A DNA stretch of 64,000 bases from Notospermus geniculatus (lineage: Eukaryota > Nemertea > Pilidiophora > Heteronemertea > Lineidae). Below, one piece after another: positions 59,301-64,000 of this stretch (within the stretch, counting starts at the first letter, position 1; each line of letters opens with the position of its first letter). The position numbers were made by a program, and so were the translations under genes. The notes under the pieces are model-generated. The model was not told the DNA's origin, made no database searches, and saw only the letters and a program-made list of their open reading frames with translations. The DNA is taken from positions 62,001 through 126,000 of the forward strand of contig NMRB01001242.1 of the NCBI GenBank assembly GCA_002633025.1, given 5' to 3'.

Positions 59301-61352
59301 CTGTTTGGGGCTACGCATGAGGTACAGGTATCTCAAAACAACTGCTAATATCAGGAAGTACGTATGGGAAAATTGATCCGCTGCATTTGGGGGTCGACAG
59401 TAAAAGGGGAATCGAACCAAGTTCGTAGCAAATACAAGGTTCTCAATCTTTTTCCGTGTGCGAAAACCCGTGAGATTCCAAAATTTCTCTTTGGTGAATG
59501 CTGCAGAAAAGTACTATCGATACTACCTAATTAGTCCGGATGCAAACCCTGCATTTTGGGCTCAGGTGTTTCTTTTTAAATAACTAAGCATTTTTATTTC
59601 AGTTTTCATGTATACGTTTATACATGTATTTGGAGAGTGTAGAATCGTATCCGTCGAATGTCACTTTGGCATCCCTGAGCGTTTTGGGAAATTCCCGTTT
59701 CCATGGCAATGGATGACGAATTAATGAATTTTGTTAAATGCCGATGCCTGAGCGTTTTGGGAAATTCCCGTTTCCATGGCAATGGATGACGAATTAATGA
59801 ATTTTGTTAAATGCCGATTATTTCAAATTAAAAGTGATATTTATTTGATTCAAATGATTATTCATAATATTTACATATACGTATCTCAGCTAACCTTTTG
59901 GCACATTACCAATTTCACCCGAGGTCAAGGTTACCTGCAAAGGTCAAGGTTTTATACAAAATGTCATAAAAGTTGCTATGGTAACAATATCTAAATGGGT
60001 ATTCAAGATGGATTCCAATTCCACACCCTCCAAATACACACGAAAACTGCAAAAAAATAGTTGTTTTTGAAGAAGAAACACTTTTCGGCTCTGCGTGATG
60101 ACGGTCATACGCAAGGTGATGACGTCATACGCAAGTTTTTCAGTATTTCTCGGCGGAGATCTTCTCGGACGAGAAACCCAAACTTAACTTTTTTTTATCC
60201 ATGATGCAACGTCAACTAGAAAGGTGACTTCATGACTTCATCAGGTATACTGATTACAGTATATCGCCATTTGTCATGAAGGCTCCACAGAAATTGTCTC
60301 TAATCTCGATACTAGTAATCCCAGTTGGAGACATTGCAAAAACAACGTCAATGGCAGTTTAGTCTTTTGGATTATTTGTCTATTTTCATATATATTTCCC
60401 TAAGATCACACTGTTATATGTCACATTCTAATTATAGGATGCGAAATACAGATGGGATGGGGAATTGCCTCAAGCGGCACAGACAATCCTCCACCAGCAT
60501 GCCATACAGGGTGATATCACTGAAGTGCAAAGGGCCATGTGGTAGGTTTAAAACAAGACAAAGGGTAGATTAGGCCTGAAGCACCTTGCATTATCTTACT
60601 TAATTTATTGTCATTTTGCGACTTTCCGTGGCTTACAATGCTATTGACAGTACTGACAGAACTGAACCTGCCAATAAACAATAATTAGTTCTGAACCTGC
60701 GTCATTTTCGCCCGAGCTGCACTACAAAATGTATGTATTTATTCAATCATACGAAAAAATTGGTGTGTGCATTTCTTCTTGCCGGTAAAATAGTGCACTG
60801 TACATCCAATCATATACAGTGAAGGAAGAAGATTTTTCCTCTCTACAAATGTCACTGACATGACGTTCTTCATGTGGGCTGTAACTTAAAGCCGCACAGT
60901 ATAGACAGATGGGTCATAATCGGTGACCCTAGTCTCGGTCACCCAGCCGCTGTTTCGAGTCTGGGGATCCGTGTAGTAGTACTGCGGAACGAAACGGCTG
61001 GCTGCGCGAGACTACACGCAGCATTGGGGATTCCCCAAGGTGATTCCCCCAACCTCGATGCAGGATAATGCTATAATATGTGGTTCTATGGTAATTATAC
61101 ATTACGCACGCCTGTAAATGAGGTTGCACTATGATTTCGGCCGTTTTGGTAGCGATTAGCAGTGCATACTGTGCGGCTTTAACAGACAGTCGGTTCTCTG
61201 GTCAATGCTCTTACGTTTCTCTACTGTTTTTCAGTCGATGGTCAGCCTATAGTAAAAAGCACATGGAACATCCATTTGACTACGAGGTGCTACTGAGACT
61301 GCTTGAAGATCTAGATTCAGTCTGGGAACCAGGTGCATTATCGCGTGATGAG
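41218..61352 (+). CDS. BAIAP3: BAIAP3-like Munc13-family gene, partial (nine exons, both ends missing)
   Basis: Exons 41218-41301, 41551-41718, 43480-43546, 49166-49436, 50738-50782, 57409-57574, 58170-58373, 60438-60541 and 61235-61352 join without a phase break into 409 codons; every border is AG/GT. Residues about 1-84 match the N-terminal segment of BAIAP3/Munc13-4. Residues 85-240 form a C2 domain with loop-1 aspartates D104 and D110 (the SDPY motif) and a loop-3 WDHD motif (D213, D215), so calcium binding is likely. Residues 248-280 include the [12 protein letters not shown] strand end, and 336-409 begin the MUN/MHD helical region. Known role of the family: calcium-regulated priming and trafficking of dense-core vesicles and endosomes, with binding of SNAREs and phospholipids. 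BAIAP3 fits better than UNC13D because of the segment with [18 protein letters not shown] and SARAGED. The start codon, the rest of MUN and the second C2 lie outside or were not recognised. Confidence 0.9.
41551..41718 (+). CDS. BAIAP3: BAIAP3-like exon B (pre-C2 helical segment)
   Basis: This exon has 56 codons, phase 0/0, with acceptor tttttgaag and donor gtaaga. The peptide holds [16 protein letters not shown], which corresponds to the conserved LYEEALYT-type helix directly before the first C2 domain of BAIAP3 and Munc13-4. A second helix ends in [12 protein letters not shown]. This is the most diagnostic part of the family outside the C2 and MUN domains. Confidence 0.9.
41735..42548 (+). 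repeat. Dispersed repeat, copy B, interrupted by hAT-like element
   Basis: It aligns with 2806-3190 on both sides of 41884-42375. It lies in the intron after exon B. Confidence 0.8.
41884..42375. mobile_element. hAT-like non-autonomous element, 492 bases
   Basis: The ends CAGGAGCGGA / TCCGCCCCTG are typical hAT termini, flanked by CTTTT (41879-41883; 42376-42380). Comparison with copy A of the host repeat shows a single CTTTT in the unoccupied site. The usual hAT duplication is 8 bases; only 5 are visible. A long C/G run lies near the left end and no transposase is present. Confidence 0.75.
43480..43546 (+). CDS. BAIAP3: BAIAP3-like exon C (start of C2 domain)
   Basis: This exon has 67 bases: 22 codons plus one base, so it leaves phase 1. 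The acceptor is ttctgtttcag and the donor gtatgt. The peptide [20 protein letters not shown] is the first C2 strand followed by calcium-binding loop 1. The split glycine codon (g + ga) joins exon D to give the [14 protein letters not shown] signature. Confidence 0.92.
44150..44930 (+). repeat. Tandem array with ~145-base unit, five to six copies
   Basis: Units anchored on GAAAATCGATAGGTT recur near 44167, 44312, 44457, 44603, 44747 and 44892. Each carries GCCCCCTGGTGGCCAAATGG and ATTTAATTTGAACGTGC. The period is not a multiple of three, so the reverse-strand open frames crossing it shift between units and are not a protein. It lies in the 5.6-kb intron between exons C and D. Confidence 0.92.
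45085..45964. repeat. Long MITE-like element, AGCTGCGTTTACACCT ends, ATA flanks
   Basis: AGCTGCGTTTACACCT is matched inverted by AGGTGTAAACACAGCT, flanked by ATA on both sides (45082-45084; 45965-45967). The interior repeats GGTGTAAAC, CCCGGGTTCGAA and CCCGGCA words. No coding frame of note. Confidence 0.7.
46211..46363 (+). repeat. Half copy of the fold-back family at 58612-58995
   Basis: CTCTATCGGTCTAACGTCAT, GGTACCAACCATCTCC, ATTACGTCATGGA and TTTCGTCAGATTTGCGAAAC match one arm of the later element. Confidence 0.85.
46733..47188. repeat. MITE, CGTGTCACACTGTCCCGAAA ends, TTA duplication
   Basis: CGTGTCACACTGTCCCGAAA at the left is inverted at the right. TTA lies at 46730-46732 and 47189-47191. 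The interior repeats CACGATGGC/CATACGATGGC words. Non-coding. Confidence 0.82.
47192..47668. repeat. MITE-like element sharing a TTA with its neighbour
   Basis: It begins AGCATGGCGCACACCTACGA directly after the TTA at 47189-47191 and ends ...CACTTGCGA-type sequence (inverted) with GGGC, then TTA at 47669-47671. The ends are only partly matched. The interior is crowded with GCGAC / GTCGC words in both orientations. Confidence 0.6.
47669..49165 (+). other. Rest of intron C-D
   Basis: It holds a short tandem AACGAAATAACGAAATG (47678-47714), an N at 47918, and a region 48740-48960 whose CCGCTTATTCCGTCAG and GGGGAACACTCACAG words are related (inverted) to 12720-12860. No exon recognised. Confidence 0.5.
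49166..49436 (+). CDS. BAIAP3: BAIAP3-like exon D (C2 core with basic loop)
   Basis: This exon has 271 bases, entering in phase 1 and leaving in phase 2, with acceptor tttcctttccag and donor gtaagt. It encodes [14 protein letters not shown], then a charged loop of about 45 residues rich in Lys, Ser and Glu ([20 protein letters not shown] lies in it). It ends in the canonical C2 strand [10 protein letters not shown]. Most C2 domains have a much shorter loop here; BAIAP3 and Munc13-4 also carry an expansion at this point. Confidence 0.93.
50202..50313. repeat. Small MITE, GGGAGTTTTCGC ends, TA duplication
   Basis: GGGAGTTTTCGC...AACGC.AACGCC is inverted at the right end, flanked by TA (50200-50201; 50314-50315). 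112 bases, in the intron between exons D and E. Confidence 0.85.
50738..50782 (+). CDS. BAIAP3: BAIAP3-like exon E (45-base C2 exon)
   Basis: This short exon of 45 bases is in phase 2 on both sides. The acceptor is ctctcttttccag and the donor gtatgt. It encodes [14 protein letters not shown], flanked by split Phe and Trp codons, and supplies the strand before calcium-binding loop 3. It is easily missed because it is far below normal ORF-length cut-offs, but both junctions restore the C2 reading exactly. Confidence 0.9.
51662..52064. mobile_element. Mutator-like fold-back element with 10-bp duplication
   Basis: Inverted ends GGACACCCTAATCTGAGAGC are flanked by CCTCAAATCC at 51652-51661 and 52065-52074. 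The arms are built of the repeated word GAGCCAAGAGCCAAA. It lies in intron E-F and contains a G run with an N at 51802. Confidence 0.85.
52184..52268 (+). repeat. Short perfect hairpin followed by CTGT microsatellite
   Basis: GGTTTCCGATCTCAAGATCGGAAACC folds on itself and is followed by TGTCTGTCTGTC repeats (52228-52268). Confidence 0.85.
52830..52864 (+). promoter_or_regulatory. Cluster of AAGGTCA half-sites
   Basis: TGACCTTGAAGGTCA (palindromic) is followed by GAGGTCAAGGTCAAGGTCA: five AGGTCA-type half-sites in 35 bases, within intron E-F. They match nuclear-receptor and ERR/SF-1-type extended half-sites, but related words also occur in a degenerate repeat at 6915-7320. Confidence 0.35.
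52949..53118. other. Assembly gap (170 N)
   Basis: A run of N within intron E-F. Single Ns also occur at 5694, 19949, 29728, 31837, 36995, 47918 and 51802. Confidence 1.
53810..54713. repeat. MITE of the AGCCTCGCTTATGTCGCC family with a second member inserted in it
   Basis: The outer ends are AGCCTCGCTTATGTCGCCCT at 53810 (TTA at 53807-53809) and the inverted end near 54712. At the host word GATTTTAAGTGACG a full second member, 53979-54431, interrupts it, with TAA before and TTA after. The interiors of both match 29231-29687 closely. Confidence 0.88.
54714..57090 (+). other. Rest of intron E-F, no exon recognised
   Basis: A 109-codon frame at 54923-55252 and others show no family motif. AT-rich. 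Confidence 0.45.
57099..57259. repeat. MITE-like element, AGCCTTGGTTACACC ends
   Basis: AGCCTTGGTTACAC and GTGTAAACAAGGCT are inverted ends. The interior repeats AAAGCCCGG words. The flanks do not give a clean target duplication. A relative starts at about 43676 (AGCTCTGGTTACACCTGTCT). Confidence 0.6.
57409..57574 (+). CDS. BAIAP3: BAIAP3-like exon F (C2 loop 3 and C-terminal strands)
   Basis: This exon has 166 bases, phase 2 in and phase 0 out; acceptor tttttcgcag, donor gtaagt. It completes the Trp codon and continues [17 protein letters not shown], giving the WDHD calcium-loop motif. It then encodes [19 protein letters not shown] and [12 protein letters not shown], the most BAIAP3-specific stretch of the gene. 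Confidence 0.93.
58170..58373 (+). CDS. BAIAP3: BAIAP3-like exon G (end of C2, linker to MHD region)
   Basis: This exon has 68 codons, phase 0/0, with acceptor ttttcctttgcag and donor gtaaga. The peptide includes [20 protein letters not shown] and [12 protein letters not shown], the last C2 strands. A helical segment follows ([17 protein letters not shown]), matching the linker that precedes the MUN region in BAIAP3. Confidence 0.92.
58612..58995. repeat. Fold-back element, TTTCGCAAATCTGACGAAA ends
   Basis: Arms 58612-58742 and 58865-58995 are inverted (GGTACCACGAATATCGCC.. / GGTACCAACCATCTCC). The loop holds another small hairpin TTTCCACTTCGTA...TACGAAGTGGAAA. In intron G-H. Confidence 0.88.
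59674..59818 (+). repeat. Perfect 73-base tandem duplication
   Basis: Copies at 59674-59746 and 59747-59818 differ only at the last base. Recent, in intron G-H. Confidence 0.95.
60438..60541 (+). CDS. BAIAP3: BAIAP3-like exon H (MHD/MUN region start)
   Basis: This exon has 104 bases, phase 0 in and phase 2 out; acceptor ctaattatag (weak pyrimidine tract), donor gtaggt. The peptide [19 protein letters not shown] corresponds to the conserved W-x-G-x-L-x-x-x-A-x-T-I-L segment of BAIAP3 and Munc13-4. The final tg joins the first base of the next exon to make Cys. Confidence 0.9.
61235..61352 (+). CDS. BAIAP3: BAIAP3-like exon I (MUN helices)
   Basis: This exon has 118 bases, phase 2 in and phase 0 out; acceptor tactgtttttcag, donor gtatgt. 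The peptide [20 protein letters not shown] continues the helix that follows the previous exon and then gives [19 protein letters not shown]. This is the last exon I recognise. The next conserved MUN block is not found before 64000. Confidence 0.9.
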
Positions 61353-62171
61353 GTATGTTGATGATGTTCGCTTGGAACGAGTTTTTATTACCATGATTTT
61401 GAAAATGACTGAAATAAGACAGGGCTGTGGTCTCTGCCTCTGTCGTATATGATATACTTACATTGCACTACATATAATTATACTGGTGTCACTTTGGAAT
61501 TAATGTGTGGGCGTTGGTCGGGGCAATAAAAATGTGGCTGGTTATTTATATCAAGGAATCACAGCGGCATAGTGGATATTATAAGATATTTACTGCAGAG
61601 GTTTTGAGTAATCTCCAAAGTATTCATCGTATTTCAGAGACATTTATTTGACGAGCTTACAATGGTATAAAATTTCAATCTTGCACTTGCTGATCTGTCG
61701 TCTGCTTCACTGCGTCCGCAAAACAGAAAACCATGACACGTGTTCATTGAACTAGCGTATTACACATTCAATCACGAATGCTGGTTATTGTTCTGCCACA
61801 AAATACTAAATAACAGTTGATAAATTAACAGAATATAATATCGCAGAATTTTCTGATAATGTTCGGATATGTTTGTTTCCAGATAAGGTATTTTTTGTTT
61901 GAAATTTTGAATGAGGTTTCAACGTCTGATGGATTTTTTACCCTGTCGATAATCGCTAGGACTGCTTTGTTTGACAGAGGCGGGAATCTGCAGGTCATAA
62001 CTAGTTTGAAAGTAGTTTTCTGCATTAGTTTAGAGAGGTAGAGTTTTACTGTGCGATGCCTACGCACGCCAAGCGACGGCAAAAGTATCCACCGGGAATC
62101 ATTTCGAGGAATTCTGAATCAGATAAAAATCCAAGAATCCAAGTCTCTTCTCTTCTTCTCTAGCACACTTT
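61353..62171 (+). other. Intron downstream of exon I
   Basis: AT-rich; no further MUN-region exon recognised on the + strand. Confidence 0.5.
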
Positions 62172-62960
62172 TTAGCCCGCTTGGCCCATAGGCCAAAAGG
62201 GCTTATGCTGTGCTTGGCGCCTTTAGTGGTGGTCTGTCGTGCGTTAGTGCGTGCGTTCGTGTGTCCGTAAACTTTTCCCTTGAGATGGATAGCGCCTTCA
62301 GTTTTTGACGGATCATTTTCATATGGCATATGGGTGTGTATGACCACAAAATCTAGGCAAGTTCGATTTTGGGTGCGATGCGATTCCTACTTTGGCCAGT
62401 AGGGGGCGTTTTGTGAAAAAATTCAAAGGCCTGCATTTTGAGAATGGCTTGAGCTATCGCGATAAACTTTGTGTGTATGTACCTCTAGCTTGTGGTGACT
62501 TGCACACGAAATTTCGGCGCAATCTGATTCTTGACTTTGCCACTAGGGGGCCAAAACGAAAATACTAAATTTTTCCTTGTCAGATGGATAGCGCCTTCAG
62601 TTTTTGAAGGATCATTTTCATATTGTATACAGGTGTGTATGACCAAAAAATCTAGGTCAAGTTCGATTTTGTGTGCGATGCGATTCCTATCTTGGTAGGT
62701 AGGGGGCGTTTTGTGAAAAACTTAAAAGGGCTATATTTTGATAATCGTGTGAGCTATTGTATTGAACCTTTGTATGTATTTACCTCTAGGTTGTAGTGAC
62801 TTACTGACGAAATTTTGGTGAAATCTAATTCTTGACGTTGCCGCCAGTAGGCCAAAACCAAACTCACAAAATCTGCTATGTACGCTTTGGTCAAATATGG
62901 CTTGTATAGGATTCTGATATGGCTTATTCTTTCCACCACCGTGCTAAAAAGCCAAGCGGG
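62172..62960 (+). repeat. Modular repeat, TTTAGCCCGCTTGGCC family, copy 2
   Basis: Same module order as 18418-19027, but more complete: it runs on to AAAAAGCCAAGCGGGCACAG at about 62945-62964, which inverts the start TAGCCCGCTTGGC. The family therefore has short inverted ends. Confidence 0.85.
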
Positions 62961-63093
62961 CACAGTGCCATTGGCACTATTTTTGTATCTATCTTATCAA
63001 AATTTATATCAACATGCTCTTTCACTGTACGACATGCAGAAAAAACTTCGAACTCCGGATGATGAAAACGTACTTCTGTTTCTCATTGTGCAG

Positions 63094-63135
63094 GACGAGG
63101 CCGAAGAAGGCGGTGATAAAGAAGGAACTACAAAA
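63094..63135 (+). CDS. Possible 42-base acidic micro-exon of the same gene
   Basis: A good acceptor (tgtttctcattgtgcag) is followed by 14 open codons, DEAEEGGDKEGTTK, then a possible donor gtagga, all in phase 0, which fits the phase left by exon I. No homology supports it: the peptide is low-complexity and acidic, and the reading frame otherwise stops 20 bases after the donor. It could equally be chance sequence. Only RNA data would decide. Confidence 0.2.
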
Positions 63136-63673
63136 GTAGGAATGCTTGTTGATTAAGCAGAAATGGTTTCTTTTGAAGATTAAAGAACATAGTTGATCAT
63201 GCTTTATATTTTTTTCTGGAGATGTCACGAGTTTCACAATATTAATTCATTAGTACACCTACATGAACATTATACATCGCATGGTTTTTCACCAAGAAGA
63301 TCTCTCAATATAACACTTTTCGTTTGAGATTTGAAGTTTAGAAAAATTCAAGTCACGAATATGCGAGTTGTGTTTCTTGTCATGCCGCCAAGATTTGAAA
63401 TAACACATTCTATGGTTTATCTTTCTTCACAGGTAAATTATTTTAGATGGAATAAAAAATCTTTTATCTTTTCTGATACTTTTCTTTGCGATGATAATGA
63501 TGTCAGATTTATCTAAATCATTCAGATGCACCACCTGGCGATTTTCCACTCTCTCCACGGCGCTTGCTTATACATTCTTATCATTTGATATCTCTCAGAA
63601 ACCCTATAGCCAACGATGCCCAATTCAGTAGGATGATATAATTCCTCATTTTTAGCTCACCTACTGAGCTTTA

Positions 63674-63822
63674 AGTGGCGAATCCACTGTCGCGATTTGG
63701 GCTTGAGACAGGGTTGCGGTGCCTTGCGATCGCCTTATATGGCAATCGGAAGTCCTTATATGGTAATCGCAAGGGAACGCAACCGCGTCTCAAGCCAAAA
63801 TCGCGACAGTGGATCACCCGCT
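63674..63822. repeat. Palindromic MITE, GTGGATCACCCGCT family, TTA duplication
   Basis: 149 bases. Ends AGTGGCGAATCCACTGTCGC ... ACAGTGGATCACCCGCT, with TTA at 63671-63673 and 63823-63825. A short open frame crosses each arm but is a by-product of the palindrome. Confidence 0.9.
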
Positions 63823-63825
63823 TTA

Positions 63826-63966
63826 GGCCGGTTTCACACTGCGAGCGAAATGGCGAAGCGAAGCGAATTTCCATCGTCCTCTAGCGTTACAGGCCATTGT
63901 CATGCTCCCAGATCTTTTCACCACATCGCTTCGTTTCGCCGTTTCGCTCGCAGTGTGAAACCGGCC
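63826..63966. repeat. Palindromic MITE, GGCCGGTTTCACACTGCGAG ends, TTA duplication
   Basis: 141 bases with inverted ends GGCCGGTTTCACACTGCGAG plus CGAAA.GGCGAA.CGAAGCGA. TTA lies at 63823-63825 (shared with the previous MITE) and 63967-63969. Confidence 0.92.
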
Positions 63967-64000
63967 TTAGTCGTGACGGAGCGCCCGTCGTCCGTCGTCG

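Larger units (their letters stand above)
63653..64000 (+). repeat. Start of an AGCTCACCT-family modular repeat, split by two MITEs
   Basis: TTTTAGCTCACCTACTGAGCT resumes after the MITE pair at 63967 as TTAGTCGTGACGGAGCGCCC with GTCGTCCGTCGTCG, matching the contiguous order AGCTCACCTGTGAGCTATAG, then TCGTCACGCGG..CCGTCGTCG at 24828-24880. It runs off the window. Confidence 0.82.

Overview
The window is animal nuclear DNA. It has spliced exons with GT/AG borders, long AT-rich introns, no operons, and a dense load of transposon relics. The frequent words TACATGTA and AGGCCTA, the modular repeats that begin TTAGCTCACC or TAGCCCGCTTGG, and the gene's similarity to both vertebrate and invertebrate families suggest a marine invertebrate, perhaps an ambulacrarian or another deuterostome. 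The species cannot be fixed from sequence alone. One 170-base run of N (52949-53118) and isolated single Ns show a draft assembly. The only protein-coding gene I can support lies on the + strand at 41218-61352. It is the 5'-central part of a Munc13-family gene, closest in my reading to BAIAP3 (BAI1-associated protein 3). Nine exons join in perfect phase into 409 codons. They encode an N-terminal segment, a complete C2 domain with calcium-ligand aspartates and a long basic loop, and the start of the MUN/MHD region. The first coding exon(s) and everything downstream of 61352 are missing or unrecognised. Introns run from 249 to 6626 bases, and the larger ones are packed with repeats. The first 41 kb hold no gene I can support, only a decayed non-LTR retrotransposon tail (26830-27195) and many non-autonomous elements. 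These include palindromic MITEs with 3-bp TTA/TAA-type target duplications (PIF/Harbinger-like), some nested or back to back: 9907-10392, 14731-14983, 29231-29687, 32669-32817, 39298-39724. They also include foldbacks with 9-10 bp target duplications (Mutator-like: 30818-31219, 35584-35943, 51662-52064), a hAT-like insertion whose empty site exists elsewhere in the window (41884-42375), a 2.4-kb element with about 500-base inverted arms (21532-23965), tRNA-like Pol III heads (SINE candidates), and several tandem arrays. A TATA-type core promoter candidate at 13768 has no recognisable gene. No undescribed multi-gene system was found. The most unusual content is the layered record of MITE-into-MITE insertion. 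Several families share a terminal pattern (TTA, then RGCC, then TYACAC) and have interiors built from many short copies of their own end-like words. Two pairs of elements sit back to back sharing a single TTA, and one of those pairs splits another repeat whose unoccupied version is also present.
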